From Sphingomonas sp. HMP6 (GTDB lineage: Bacteria; Pseudomonadota; Alphaproteobacteria; Sphingomonadales; Sphingomonadaceae), in assembly GCF_013374095.1 (NCBI RefSeq), contig NZ_AP022672.1, positions 1,239,501 through 1,303,500 on the forward strand: a DNA stretch of 64,000 nucleotides. Direction: 5' to 3'. The translations under genes and the position numbers were made by a program. The notes beneath the pieces were generated by a model. That model searched no databases, was not told the origin of the DNA, and saw only the letters and a program-made list of their open reading frames with translations. How positions within the stretch are numbered: position 1 is the stretch's first letter; every line of letters begins with the position of its first letter. This document shows positions 38,179-48,084 of the stretch, one piece after another.

Positions 38179-39924
38179 TCAGGCGGCGATTCGATCCTCG
38201 AACAGCGCCTTCAGATCCTTCTTCAGGATCTTGCCATTGGCGTTCCGGGGTAGCGTCTCATGCACGAAGCGGATCGCAACCGGCGTCTTGAAGATCGCGA
38301 GGCGGGCCTTTACCCAAGCCTGCAATTCCGCTTCGCTCGCCTCCATTCCGGGCGCGAGGTGGACGACGGCGGCGGGCTCTTCTCCCAGCGTGCGATGCGG
38401 GATACCGATCAGCGCACAATCGGTGACGGCGGGATGTGCGTACAGCACATTCTCGACCTCGGACGAATAGATGTTCTCGCCGCCGCGGATGATCATGTCC
38501 TTGGCGCGATCGACAATGTAGACGAAGCCCTCCTCGTCGAGCTTGGCCAGATCGCCGGTCCGCACCCAACCGTCGACGAAGGTCGCAGCGGTCGCTTCGG
38601 GCTTGTTCCAATAACCCTTCACGACCATCGGCCCGCGCGCCCACAGCTCGCCGACGTCGCCGATCGCCAATTCGGTCTCGCCTTCCTCGTCCATGATTTT
38701 CAGATCGGCGACCGGCGCGGGCGGCCCGGCGCTGGTTGGCCGAGCGAGATAATCCTCGCCGCCATGCCCGGTGACGGTCGCCATCGTCTCGGTCATGCCC
38801 CAGCCGTTGGACGGGAGCGCGCCGAATTCGGTGAAGATGCGCCGCACCAATTCGGGTGCCGAAGGCGCGCCGCCATAAGCGATCGCCTCGAGCGAGGACA
38901 GATCGTAACGTGCGCGATCGGGATGCTCCAGAATTTGCCACGCTATCGTCGGCACGCCGCCGGTGACATGCACTTTCTCACGCTCGATCAGTTCCATCGC
39001 GCGAACCACGTCCCATTTACGCAGGAAGACGATCGTATTGCCGGCCGCGATCGTCATCATCATCGTCGCGCTGCACGCCGTAACGTGGAACATCGGGATG
39101 ACGGTGAGGAAGGTCTTGGGAGTCGGATCGGGGATCGCCTCGCCGCGCCGCAAATACGACCGCGCGCCCGAATAGGCCGAGGTCAGGATATTGGTGGTCA
39201 GGTTGCGATGCGTCCCGAGCGCCCCTTTGGGGTTGCCGGTCGTGCCGCTGGTGTAGAAAATCGTGGCATCGTCATCGGGCAGCAACTCAACCGGCGGCAG
39301 CTCAGTCTCAGGCAGCGTTGCATAACCGTGTGGCGTGCCGATCAGATCCTCGAGCCGCATCGCGCGCGGATCGAGCGGGCCAGAGGCGCGCGCGACAATC
39401 ATCTTTTCCAGTGCCGGCAGCGCGGGATTGTCCGCCGACAGCCGCTGGTATCGCTCGTCATCGACGAACAGGATGCGGCAGCCCGAATCGTCGATACCAT
39501 ATTCCAGTTCGCCCGAAGTCCACCACGCGTTCAACGGGACGACGATTGCCCCGATGCTGGCGGCGGCGAAGAAAATCACCGGCCATTCGGGCAAATTGCG
39601 CATCGCCAGGCCGACGCGGTCGCCCTTGGCGATCCCCATGCCGATCAACGCGTGCGCGAGTGTCGCCACCGCGCGGAAATGCGCAGCATAGGTGACGCGT
39701 TCATCCTCATAGACGATGAATTCGCGCTCGCCATGCGCGCGCGACATCGCGATCAGCGCGGGCAGCGACGGCGGTGCATGCTTCCACACGCGCGTCGGCA
39801 CGCCGCCAATGTCGACCGTCTCGATCTCGAACTTGCCACCGGCAACGGTCAATGCCGCCTGCGTCTCGGCCAAGGTCATTTTGGGCCAGGTGGGGTCGAG
39901 CGCGACAAGCGGTTCGGTATTCAC
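38179..39924 (-). CDS. Acyl-CoA synthetase (AMP-forming)
   Basis: A 581-residue ANL-superfamily ligase that would activate a carboxylic acid as its CoA thioester via an acyl-adenylate. Motifs are FYTSGTTGNPKGALGTHRN (P-loop), NGWGMTETMA, GELWARGPMVVKGYW and the C-terminal lysine in NANGKILKKDL. It starts with GTG preceded by a strong AAGGAGAG site. It is the probable entry enzyme of the neighbouring catabolic block. It resembles medium/long-chain ligases, but the substrate is unknown. Confidence 0.88.
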   Translation of the reverse strand: MNTEPLVALDPTWPKMTLAETQAALTVAGGKFEIETVDIGGVPTRVWKHAPPSLPALIAMSRAHGEREFIVYEDERVTYAAHFRAVATLAHALIGMGIAKGDRVGLAMRNLPEWPVIFFAAASIGAIVVPLNAWWTSGELEYGIDDSGCRILFVDDERYQRLSADNPALPALEKMIVARASGPLDPRAMRLEDLIGTPHGYATLPETELPPVELLPDDDATIFYTSGTTGNPKGALGTHRNLTTNILTSAYSGARSYLRRGEAIPDPTPKTFLTVIPMFHVTACSATMMMTIAAGNTIVFLRKWDVVRAMELIEREKVHVTGGVPTIAWQILEHPDRARYDLSSLEAIAYGGAPSAPELVRRIFTEFGALPSNGWGMTETMATVTGHGGEDYLARPTSAGPPAPVADLKIMDEEGETELAIGDVGELWARGPMVVKGYWNKPEATAATFVDGWVRTGDLAKLDEEGFVYIVDRAKDMIIRGGENIYSSEVENVLYAHPAVTDCALIGIPHRTLGEEPAAVVHLAPGMEASEAELQAWVKARLAIFKTPVAIRFVHETLPRNANGKILKKDLKALFEDRIAA

Positions 39925-40059
39925 GAAGATGCTCTCCTTTGTGCCGGCGCGCGCAGCAGTTGAAACTCGGGTTTGCCGCGTCGATCGAATTTCGCAAGGT
40001 TAGTGTTGATTCGAGCGCCACTCAAGGCAATAGGGTGGGCGCGCTTTCGAATTAGGGGT

Positions 40060-41292
40060 ATGGAAACCGACATGACCGTGAACCTGCCCGTCACCGGACG
40101 ATTCGACACCGCCCGCCTTGCCGCGATCGATACGTTTCTCAAGGAACGCTATCTCGATTCGGGCAAGCTGCCCAATTGCCAATTGCTGATCGCGCAGGCT
40201 GGCGAAATCGCGCATTTCTCATCACAAGGCGCGGCGCGCGAGGGTGGCGCAAGCATCAATGAGACGTCGCTGTTCCGCATCGCCAGCATGACCAAGCCGA
40301 TCACCTCGATCGCCTTCATGATGCTGGTAGAGGAGGGCAAGGTCGCGGTCGATACGCCGGTCCACCACGTGCTGCCTGAATTCAAAGGACTCGGTGTCTA
40401 TAATGGCGGCGGTGGCGGTGTGCCGTTCCAGACCAAGCCGACGACCGAACCGATGCGCATGGTCGATCTGCTCCGCCACACCGCGGGCCTGACCTATGGC
40501 TTCCAGAATCGCTCGAACATCGATGCCGCCTACCGCGAGGGCAAGATCGAGAATTGGCACGGTGGGCTGGACCTGAACGAGTTCATCGCTGCGCTAGGTC
40601 AGTTGCCGCTCGAATTTTCGCCGGGCGAGGCGTGGAATTATTCGGTCGCGACCGACGTACTGGGTGCCGTGGTCGAGCGGGTATCCGGCCTGCCGCTCGC
40701 CGACTTCTTCCGCACGCGAATCTTCGCCCCGCTCAAGATGGACGACACCTTTTTCGCGGTGCCCCAGGACAAGATCGACCGCCTGACCGATTGCTACACC
40801 TTCGTGCCCGGAAAGGGGCGCATCATGTACGACCGCGGTGAGGCAAGCGCTTGGAGCCGGATGCCTAAGCTGGTGTCCGGCGGCGGTGGGCTGGTTTCGA
40901 CCGCGCTCGATTACCACCGCTTTTGCACGATGCTGTTGAACGGCGGCGAACTCGACGGCGCGCGGATTGTCGGGCGCAAGACGATCGAACTTATGACGAT
41001 GAACCATCTACCGGGCGGATCGGATCTCGCCGCCATGTCGAAATCGTTGTTCAGTGAAGCGGCGAATGCGGGCACCGGCTTCGGGCTGGGCTTCGCGGTC
41101 AATATCGATGTCGCGCGATCGATGATCCCCGGTTCGGTTGGCGAATATTATTGGGGCGGCATGTTCTCAACCGCCTTCTTCGTCGATCCGGTCGAGCAAC
41201 TGTCGATGGTGTTCATGACGCAGATGAGCCCGAGCAATGTTTACCCGATCCGGCGCGAGTTGAAGACGTTGATTTATAGCGCGTTGAGCTGA
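40060..41292 (+). CDS. Beta-lactamase family serine hydrolase / esterase
   Basis: A 410-residue class C beta-lactamase-like protein. The nucleophile motif SMTK is at residues 76-79 ([12 protein letters not shown]). A tyrosine motif [11 protein letters not shown] and late GGGGLVST follow. No clear signal peptide is seen, so it is probably cytoplasmic and more likely an esterase such as EstB or a lactone/ester hydrolase than an antibiotic resistance enzyme. A second ATG four codons later is also possible. Divergent from the acyl-CoA synthetase, and starts the plus-strand catabolic run. Confidence 0.82.
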   Translation: METDMTVNLPVTGRFDTARLAAIDTFLKERYLDSGKLPNCQLLIAQAGEIAHFSSQGAAREGGASINETSLFRIASMTKPITSIAFMMLVEEGKVAVDTPVHHVLPEFKGLGVYNGGGGGVPFQTKPTTEPMRMVDLLRHTAGLTYGFQNRSNIDAAYREGKIENWHGGLDLNEFIAALGQLPLEFSPGEAWNYSVATDVLGAVVERVSGLPLADFFRTRIFAPLKMDDTFFAVPQDKIDRLTDCYTFVPGKGRIMYDRGEASAWSRMPKLVSGGGGLVSTALDYHRFCTMLLNGGELDGARIVGRKTIELMTMNHLPGGSDLAAMSKSLFSEAANAGTGFGLGFAVNIDVARSMIPGSVGEYYWGGMFSTAFFVDPVEQLSMVFMTQMSPSNVYPIRRELKTLIYSALS

Positions 41293-41299
41293 GTTTTCC

Positions 41300-41375
41300 G
41301 TGCTCCGGCGCGGGCCGGAGCTTTGCATTGTGACCGAACCGCTTGCGGCCAAGGCTCCGGCCTGCGCCGGAGCAC
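41300..41375. repeat. Family B repeat (CTCC variant)
   Basis: The arms are GTGCTCCGGCGCGGGCCGGA and CTCCGGCCTGCGCCGGAGCA plus C. It forms nearly the whole gap between the serine hydrolase and the FadJ-type gene. Confidence 0.85.
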
Positions 41376-41386
41376 AGGAGAAGAAA

Positions 41387-43417
41387 ATGACCGGCCCGAT
41401 CACCACCGAACTGCATGACGACGTCCTCGTGATCATCTCGAACAACCCGCCGGTGAACGCGCTTGGCGCGGCGGTGCGGCAGGGGTTGGAGGCCGGAGTA
41501 AAGGAGGGCCTCGCCAATGATGCGGTGAAGGCGATCGTAATCCGCTGCGACGGGCGCACCTTCTTTGCAGGCGCAGATATCACCGAATTCGGTCGCCCGA
41601 TGCAGGAACCGGGCCTGCCTACCGTCGTCGATCTGATCGAGCTGGCCGAGAAGCCCGTCGTCGCCGCGATCCATGGCACGGCGCTGGGCGGCGGGTGTGA
41701 AGTCTCGCTCGGCTGCCATTACCGCATCGCCGTACCGAGCGCGAAGATCGGCACGCCAGAAGTGAAGCTTGGCCTGCTCCCAGGGGCTGGCGGCACGCAG
41801 CGCATCCCGCGCATCGCCGGGGTGAAGGTCGCGCTTGAGATGACCGCGAAGGGCGATCCGATCTCGGCTAAGATGGCGCTTGGTGCAGGCTTGATCGATC
41901 GGGTCGCTGGAGAGGACAGTCTGGTCGCCGATGCGATTGCGTTCGCGCGCGAAATCGCCGCAGCACGCCCGCTGCCCCGCGCCCGCGAGAAGCTCGCCCA
42001 GCCCGACCCGGAAGCCGTTGCCGCATTCAAAAAGGGCAATGCCAAGCGCTTCCGCGGCTTCGACGCCCCCGCCGCCAACATCGCCTGTGTCGAGAAGGCA
42101 TCAGACGGCTCGAGCTTCGAAGAGGGTATCGCGTTCGAACGCGCCGAATTCATGAAGCTGATGATGGGCGTCCAGTCGGCGGCGCAGCGTCACATCTTCT
42201 TTGCCGAGCGTCAGGCCGCGAAGATCGACGGGATCGACCCGAAGATCGCGCTGCGTTCGATCAAGAAGGTCGGCGTCATCGGCGCTGGCACGATGGGCGG
42301 CGGCATCTCGATGAACTTCCTGTCGGCGGGCATCCCGGTGACGATCGTCGAGATGGCACAGGAAGCGCTCGATCGCGGAACCGGAACGATCCGCAAGAAT
42401 TACGAGGCATCGGCATCTAAGGGCCGGATCAAGCCCGAACAGGCCGAAGCCGCGATGGGTGCGCTCACCCCGACGCTCGACTTCGCCGCACTCGCCGATT
42501 GCGACCTGGTGATCGAAGCGGTGTATGAGAATATGGACGTGAAGAAGGAGATCTTCGGCAAGCTCGACGCGATCTGCAAGCCGGGAGCGATCCTCGCGTC
42601 GAACACCTCCTATCTCGACGTCAACGAAATCGCCGCCGCGACCAACCGCCCGGGCGACGTGCTCGGGATGCACTTCTTTTCACCTGCCAATGTCATGAAG
42701 TTGCTGGAAGTCGTGCGCGGGGAAAAGACCGCGGACGATGTGCTCGCGACCGTGATGGCGCTCGCCAAGACGATTAAGAAAGTCGCGGTCGTCGCGGGCG
42801 TATGTGACGGCTTCATCGGCAACCGGATGCTCAAGCCGCGCCAGGTCGAGGCGATGAAGTTGCTGATGGAAGGCGCCACGCCCGAACAGATCGACCGCGT
42901 GCACGTCGAGTTTGGCATGCCGATGGGGCCGTTCCAGATGAGCGATCTCGCTGGCGTCGATATCGGCTGGCACCGCGATCCGACCCGGATTGAAAGCATT
43001 CGCGATGCACTCGCCGCCGAGGGACGCTGGGGGCAGAAAACGCAAAAGGGCTTCTACGATTATGACGAGAAGCGGAACCCAACTCCCTCCCCCCGCGTCG
43101 CCGAGATCATCGAGGATTTCCGCGCGAAATCGAACATGCAGAAGCGTGAGATCAGCGATGAGGAAATCATCGAGAAGACGCTCTACACGATGGTCAATGA
43201 AGGCGCGCTGATCCTGGAAGAGAAGATGGCGCAGCGCGCGTCCGACATCGATGTCGTGTGGATCTATGGCTATGGCTGGCCGGTGTATCGCGGCGGCCCA
43301 ATGTTCTGGGCCGATAGCGAGGGGCTGAAGAAGATCGTCGCTGGTCTCGAGAAGCACGGTTTTGCGGTGAGCGAATTGCTCAAGAGCAAGGCCGAGAGCA
43401 ACGGACGCTTCAATTGA
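41387..43417 (+). CDS. Enoyl-CoA hydratase / 3-hydroxyacyl-CoA dehydrogenase fusion (FadJ-type)
   Basis: A 676-residue bifunctional beta-oxidation enzyme. The N-terminal crotonase domain has ADITEFG for CoA binding, with catalytic glutamates in GGGCEVSLG and [15 protein letters not shown]. The dehydrogenase Rossmann motif is [15 protein letters not shown] near 300, with HFFSPANVM further on and a repeated C-terminal domain. It hydrates 2-enoyl-CoA and oxidises the 3-hydroxyacyl-CoA with NAD. The start ATG has AGGAGAAGA just upstream. No thiolase is seen in the window. Confidence 0.92.
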   Translation: MTGPITTELHDDVLVIISNNPPVNALGAAVRQGLEAGVKEGLANDAVKAIVIRCDGRTFFAGADITEFGRPMQEPGLPTVVDLIELAEKPVVAAIHGTALGGGCEVSLGCHYRIAVPSAKIGTPEVKLGLLPGAGGTQRIPRIAGVKVALEMTAKGDPISAKMALGAGLIDRVAGEDSLVADAIAFAREIAAARPLPRAREKLAQPDPEAVAAFKKGNAKRFRGFDAPAANIACVEKASDGSSFEEGIAFERAEFMKLMMGVQSAAQRHIFFAERQAAKIDGIDPKIALRSIKKVGVIGAGTMGGGISMNFLSAGIPVTIVEMAQEALDRGTGTIRKNYEASASKGRIKPEQAEAAMGALTPTLDFAALADCDLVIEAVYENMDVKKEIFGKLDAICKPGAILASNTSYLDVNEIAAATNRPGDVLGMHFFSPANVMKLLEVVRGEKTADDVLATVMALAKTIKKVAVVAGVCDGFIGNRMLKPRQVEAMKLLMEGATPEQIDRVHVEFGMPMGPFQMSDLAGVDIGWHRDPTRIESIRDALAAEGRWGQKTQKGFYDYDEKRNPTPSPRVAEIIEDFRAKSNMQKREISDEEIIEKTLYTMVNEGALILEEKMAQRASDIDVVWIYGYGWPVYRGGPMFWADSEGLKKIVAGLEKHGFAVSELLKSKAESNGRFN

Positions 43418-44715
43418 AGTCAGCCATCGCCACCGCCGCCGCGATCCGTTCGGGCGAAACCACCGCGCTCGCCGAGTGCGACGCGGCGATCGCGCGGATC
43501 GAAGCGGGCGATGGCGAGATCAATGCCGTCGTCATCCGCGATTTCGACCGTGCGCGCGACGCCGCGCGCGCGGTCGACGCGGGGCCGAAGGACGCGCGCG
43601 CACTGCTCGGCGTGCCGATGACGGTAAAGGAAAGCTTCGACATCGCCGGCCTCGCGACAAGCTGGGGCTTTGCGGAACACGCCGATCATATCGCGGCCGA
43701 GGATGCTGTCGCGGTGCAGCGGTTGAAGGCTGCGGGCGCGGTTATTCTCGGCAAGACCAACATTCCGGTCGGCCTCGCCGATCTGCAGACCAACAACCCT
43801 AATTACGGCCGGACCCGCAACCCGCATAACCTCGACCGCGTCAGCGGCGGATCATCGGGGGGATCGGCCGCTGCGCTTGCGGCCGGCTTCGTACCGCTCG
43901 AATTCGGATCGGACATTGGCGGGTCGATCCGTGTTCCTGCGGCCTTTTGCGGGGTGTGGGGGCATAAGCCGACCTTCGGGATGCTCGACACCGACGGCCA
44001 TTATTTTCCGCGCACGCAGGGGGCGGCGCCCAATCTCAGCGTGATCGGCCCGCTCGCGCGCGATGCCGACGATCTCGCGCTGGCGCTCGATCTGGTGAGC
44101 GATCTTCCCTTGCCCAGGCCCGCACCGCGTGGTGCTGGCGAATGGCGCATTCTAGTCCTCGCGCGCCATCCACTTGCCAAGGCTTCTGTGGCCGTGGCTG
44201 GTGCTGTCGAAGCGGTTGGAACGGCGTTTGCCACCGCGGGATCTAAAGTTGATTATCACAGTGAGTTACTTCCCGATCTTGTAGCGCAACATGAAAATTA
44301 CATGCGTATCCTCGCCGTCGCGATGGCGCGCGGGGCACCCTCCCCGGGCGGACCACCCTCGACCCCGATGATCGTGCTGCTCGACCGGCAAGCCGCCTGC
44401 CGCCGCGCTTGGCGTCGGCTGTTCCGCGAGTATGACGCAGTGATTGCCCCCGCCTGGGGCACCACCGCCTTCCCCCACGACGACACACCGCTCGCCGACC
44501 GGACCGCGATGATAGACGGCGAGGCGACGCCGTTCGCAGCGCAGATCGCGTACCCCGGTCTGGCCACCTTCCCGCTTTTGCCCGCCACCAGCGTGCCCGT
44601 CGGCGTCGATCCCGACGGTCTGCCGATCGGCGTGCAAGTGATTGCCGACCGTTATGCCGACCACACCGCCATCGCCGTCGCCCGCGCGGCGCACGATCTT
44701 GTCTGGAGCCGATAG
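43414..44715 (+). CDS. Amidase signature family enzyme
   Basis: A 433-residue amidase with the Ser-Ser-Lys triad: Lys72 (VPMTVKES), Ser147 (GGSSGGS) and Ser171 (SDIGGSIR). It starts with TTG, whose bases overlap the stop of the FadJ-type gene, so the two are coupled. It is followed directly by an acyl-CoA dehydrogenase ATG with no spacer. It would hydrolyse a carboxamide or similar, possibly feeding a carboxylic acid into the pathway. No sequence feature distinguishes aryl, alkyl or Glu-tRNA amidase roles, but the context excludes GatA. Confidence 0.88.
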   Translation: MKSAIATAAAIRSGETTALAECDAAIARIEAGDGEINAVVIRDFDRARDAARAVDAGPKDARALLGVPMTVKESFDIAGLATSWGFAEHADHIAAEDAVAVQRLKAAGAVILGKTNIPVGLADLQTNNPNYGRTRNPHNLDRVSGGSSGGSAAALAAGFVPLEFGSDIGGSIRVPAAFCGVWGHKPTFGMLDTDGHYFPRTQGAAPNLSVIGPLARDADDLALALDLVSDLPLPRPAPRGAGEWRILVLARHPLAKASVAVAGAVEAVGTAFATAGSKVDYHSELLPDLVAQHENYMRILAVAMARGAPSPGGPPSTPMIVLLDRQAACRRAWRRLFREYDAVIAPAWGTTAFPHDDTPLADRTAMIDGEATPFAAQIAYPGLATFPLLPATSVPVGVDPDGLPIGVQVIADRYADHTAIAVARAAHDLVWSR

Positions 44716-45897
44716 ATGACCGACCTCGACACCTTCCGCACCGAAACCCGCGCCTGGCTGGAGGCGAACTGCCCGCCCGAAATGCGCGAGCCGATCCGCA
44801 CCGATAAGGATGCGTGCTGGGGCGGGCGGAACCCCGATTTTCAGCCCGGCCAGAAGGAATGGATGGACGCGATGGCCTCACGCGGCTGGACCGTGCCGGA
44901 TTGGCCGGTCGCTTATGGCGGCGGCGGTCTCTCGCCCGCCGAGACCAAAGTGCTGCGCGAAGAGATGGCCGCAATAAAGGCGCGCAACCCGCTCAATTCC
45001 TTTGGTATCTCTATGCTTGGGCCAGCACTGCTGAAATACGGCACCGAGGAGCAGAAGCTCGACTATCTGACCAAGATCGCGCGTGGCGAAATCCGCTGGT
45101 GCCAGGGCTATTCCGAGCCCAATGCCGGATCGGATCTCGCCAGCCTCGCCACCAGTGCCGAGGACGCTGGCGACCATTATGTCATCAACGGGCAGAAGGT
45201 GTGGACCTCCTACGCCGACAAAGCCGACTGGATTTTCTGCCTCGTCCGCACCGACAAGACCAGCAAGCAAGGCGGGATCAGCTTCGTGCTGTTCGACATG
45301 GCCTCGCCCGGGGTCTCGACCAAGCCGATCCTGCTGATCTCGGGCTATTCGCCCTTCTGCGAAACCTTCATGGACAATGTGAAGGTGCCAAAGTCGCAGC
45401 GCGTTCATGATGAGAATAAAGGCTGGGACGTCGCCAAGTACCTGCTCGGCCACGAACGCGAGATGATTTCCGGCATGGGGTTGGCAAGTTCTGGCGGCAA
45501 CCCCTTGATCGAGGGCGCAATTGCCACGATCGGCCTCGACCATGAGGGTCGCCTTGCCGACCCCCTTCTGCGGGCAACGATCGCAACTTTCGAAGTGCGG
45601 TCGAAGGCGTTCGGATCGATGTCCGAACGCTTCATCGATGAGCTGAAAGCGGGTCGCGCTCACCCTGCCCAGCCCTCGATGATGAAATATTACGGGACCG
45701 AGCTGAACAAGTCGCGTCACGAACTGATGATGGCGGCGGGCGGTTCTGATTTGCTCGAATGGGAGAGCGGGGCATCGCGCGACGGCGCCGAGGCGCGCGC
45801 GTGGCTGCGTACCAAGGCCAATTCGATCGAAGGCGGCACGAGCGAGGTCCAGCTCAACATCATCGCCAAGCGGATTTTGGAATTGCCCTCCGTCTGA
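44716..45897 (+). CDS. Acyl-CoA dehydrogenase, probable catalytic subunit
   Basis: A 393-residue FAD acyl-CoA dehydrogenase. Flavin and substrate motifs are WCQGYSEPNAGSDLASL and DHYVINGQKVWTSYA. The C-terminus IEGGTSEVQLNIIAKRILELP is the usual acidic/FAD-binding ending. The ATG abuts the amidase stop. The next gene is another dehydrogenase that lacks this ending. This adjacent pair resembles the alpha2-beta2 dehydrogenases of steroid side-chain breakdown (FadE28/FadE29 type). Confidence 0.88.
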   Translation: MTDLDTFRTETRAWLEANCPPEMREPIRTDKDACWGGRNPDFQPGQKEWMDAMASRGWTVPDWPVAYGGGGLSPAETKVLREEMAAIKARNPLNSFGISMLGPALLKYGTEEQKLDYLTKIARGEIRWCQGYSEPNAGSDLASLATSAEDAGDHYVINGQKVWTSYADKADWIFCLVRTDKTSKQGGISFVLFDMASPGVSTKPILLISGYSPFCETFMDNVKVPKSQRVHDENKGWDVAKYLLGHEREMISGMGLASSGGNPLIEGAIATIGLDHEGRLADPLLRATIATFEVRSKAFGSMSERFIDELKAGRAHPAQPSMMKYYGTELNKSRHELMMAAGGSDLLEWESGASRDGAEARAWLRTKANSIEGGTSEVQLNIIAKRILELPSV

Positions 45898-45903
45898 TCG
45901 CCC

Positions 45904-45977
45904 GGTGCTCCGGCGCAGGCCGGAGCGTTGGCGATCGAAGCGTAACTAACCCAGCGTTCCGGCCTTCGCCGGAACAC
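45904..45977. repeat. Family B repeat (CTCC variant) between dehydrogenase genes
   Basis: The arms are GTGCTCCGGCGCAGGCCGGA followed by GCGTTGG, and CCAGCGTTCCGGCCTTCGCC followed by GGAACAC. Confidence 0.82.
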
Positions 45978-45991
45978 GGAGACCCCGTACA

Positions 45992-47119
45992 ATGCCCCTG
46001 TTTCTCGACGACGACCAAACCGCCCTGCAGGATACCATCCGCGATTTCGTGGGCGAACACGCGCCGGTAAAACACCTGCGCGCGCTGCGCGACGCGAAGG
46101 ACGCGACCGGCTTCAGCCGCGATTTGTGGAGGAGCTTTGCCGAAATGGGCTTCACCGGCATCTTGATCGGTGAGGACGAGGGCGGGCTGGGTCTCGGTCA
46201 TGTCGAGGCCGGCGTGGTGCTTGAGGAGATCGGGCGCAACCTCTCGCCCTCGCCGTTCCTGACGACCGCGGTCGCGGCGGTCGCTGCGCTGCAGGGCACC
46301 GCCCATGCCGCGCGCTGGTTTCCCGGCATCGTGGCTGGCGATACCGTCGCCGCCCTCGCGATCGACGAGAGCGCGAAGCACCGCGATAGTGTTGGCCTCA
46401 AGGCCGAACGCTCCGGCAACGGCTTCAAGCTGACCGGCAAGAAGCAATTCGTTACCCACGGCCATGTCGCCGACCTGCTGATCGTCGCGGCGCGAACCGC
46501 GGGGAGCGCGGATGACGCCGAGGGGGTGACGCTGTTCGCGATCCCCAACGACCTCGCCAAACTCACCGCCACACCTGAACGCCTGGCCGATTCGAGCATC
46601 GCTGCACGGCTCGATTTCGACGGGGTCGAGGTCGATGCCGATGCGGTGATCGGAGACGTCGACGGCGGCCGCTCGCCGCTCGACCGCCTCCTCCGCGCGG
46701 GCCGCACCGGTGCCTCGGCTGAGTTGCTCGGCGTCGGTGGCGGCGCGATGGACATGACCGTCGGGTATCTGAAGCAGCGCAAGCAATTCGGCACGACGAT
46801 CGGCAGCTTCCAGGCGCTCCAGCACCGCGCCGCGCATCTCTATAGTGAAATGGAAGTCGCCCGCGCCGCGGTGATCAAGGCGCAACAATTGCTTGATGCC
46901 GGCAGCGACGCCGCCGATACCGCCGTCTCGGTCGCCAAGGCGATGACCGCGATGGCAACGACGCTGTCGGTGCAGGAAGGCGTGCAGATGCACGGCGGCA
47001 TCGGCATGACCGATGAATATGACATCGGCTTCTACATGAAGCGCGCCCGCGTGCTCGCCGAAGTGTTCGGCGATGCCAATTTCCACGCCGACCGCGTCGC
47101 GCGCGCGGCGGGCTATTGA
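45992..47119 (+). CDS. Acyl-CoA dehydrogenase-like protein, probable second subunit
   Basis: A 375-residue dehydrogenase-fold protein. MHGGIGMTDEYDIGFYMKRA is present, but the EGTSE-type stretch is replaced by ARVLAEVFGDANFHADRVA. N-terminal FAD motifs are weak compared with the previous gene. In the known FadE28/FadE29-type enzymes one partner likewise lacks catalytic residues. I infer this protein forms a heterotetramer with the preceding gene product. The stop overlaps the tesB start (TGATG). Confidence 0.8.
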   Translation: MPLFLDDDQTALQDTIRDFVGEHAPVKHLRALRDAKDATGFSRDLWRSFAEMGFTGILIGEDEGGLGLGHVEAGVVLEEIGRNLSPSPFLTTAVAAVAALQGTAHAARWFPGIVAGDTVAALAIDESAKHRDSVGLKAERSGNGFKLTGKKQFVTHGHVADLLIVAARTAGSADDAEGVTLFAIPNDLAKLTATPERLADSSIAARLDFDGVEVDADAVIGDVDGGRSPLDRLLRAGRTGASAELLGVGGGAMDMTVGYLKQRKQFGTTIGSFQALQHRAAHLYSEMEVARAAVIKAQQLLDAGSDAADTAVSVAKAMTAMATTLSVQEGVQMHGGIGMTDEYDIGFYMKRARVLAEVFGDANFHADRVARAAGY

Positions 47120-47997
47120 TGGAAGTCTCGCCCACTCCCGAACAGCTCGCGCGGGACCTGGTCGACCTGCTCGATATTGAGGAGGTCGACACCGATCTGT
47201 ATCGCGGGAAGCTCGGCAATGATGGCTTCGGGCGGGTGTTCGGCGGCCAGGTGATCGGGCAGGCGCTGCAAGCCGCGCAGCGCTCGACCGACGAACCCAA
47301 AATCGCGCATTCGCTCCACGCCTATTTCATGCGACCGGGCGCGGAGGACCATCCGATCATTTACCGCGTGGTGCGCGATTTCGACGGCAAGAGTTTCGCC
47401 ACGCGCCGCGTGATCGCGACGCAGCATGGCCAGCCGATCCTGAGCATGACCTGCTCGCTGCAACGCCCCGAGGGCGGCCTGGCCCATCAGGACACGATGC
47501 CCGAGGTCACACCACCCGAGGAATTGACGAGCGACCGCGAGTTGCGCCTCGCAATGATCGATCGCATCCCGGAACGCTTCCGCACGAACTTTATGCGGCC
47601 GCGGATGGTCGACATCCGCCCGGTTTCACCGCGGAGCTGGCTCGATCCGGTCAAGCAGGCCCCGGCGCAGAATAGCTGGTTCCGCGTCGTCGCGCCGATC
47701 GGCGACGATCCCGCGATGCACCGCGCGATCCTGGCCTATGCGTCCGACATGTCGCTGCTTGGCACCGCGACGCTGGCGCACGGCGTCAATTGGATGACGC
47801 ACAAATTGCAGACCGCCAGTCTCGATCACACCGTGTGGCTGCACGAGGATTTCCGCGCCGACGATTGGCTGCTCTACGTCTGCGACAGCCCATGGGCGGG
47901 GCATGCGCGCGGTTTCAACCGGGGCAAGATCTTCTCCCGCGATGGGCGGCTGGTCGCCTCTTGCGCGCAGGAAGGGCTGATCCGCTTGCGGGAATAG
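47119..47997 (+). CDS. tesB: Acyl-CoA thioesterase II (TesB)
   Basis: A 292-residue double-hotdog thioesterase hydrolysing acyl-CoA to free acid and CoA. The N-terminal hotdog carries RVFGGQVIGQALQAA and HSLHAYFMRPG. The C-terminal hotdog has the catalytic Asp region ILAYASDMSLLGTA and TASLDHTVWLHEDFRADDWL. I choose the ATG giving MEVSPTPEQLA rather than a TTG one codon earlier. Cotranscribed with the dehydrogenase pair, it may recycle CoA from dead-end intermediates. Confidence 0.93.
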   Translation: MEVSPTPEQLARDLVDLLDIEEVDTDLYRGKLGNDGFGRVFGGQVIGQALQAAQRSTDEPKIAHSLHAYFMRPGAEDHPIIYRVVRDFDGKSFATRRVIATQHGQPILSMTCSLQRPEGGLAHQDTMPEVTPPEELTSDRELRLAMIDRIPERFRTNFMRPRMVDIRPVSPRSWLDPVKQAPAQNSWFRVVAPIGDDPAMHRAILAYASDMSLLGTATLAHGVNWMTHKLQTASLDHTVWLHEDFRADDWLLYVCDSPWAGHARGFNRGKIFSRDGRLVASCAQEGLIRLRE

Positions 47998-48084
47998 TCC
48001 AGTTCCTCGGTTGATGACGGTGATCGCCCCGTCAAGGCGCCGGGCCGGTCCACATCATCGGCGATCAAAGGGAGCGGTTCAGAC

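Noticed and set aside
40060-41292. Serine hydrolase as an antibiotic beta-lactamase
   Set aside because: No signal peptide, catabolic context and a YSV motif in place of the YxN of class C enzymes argue for an esterase.
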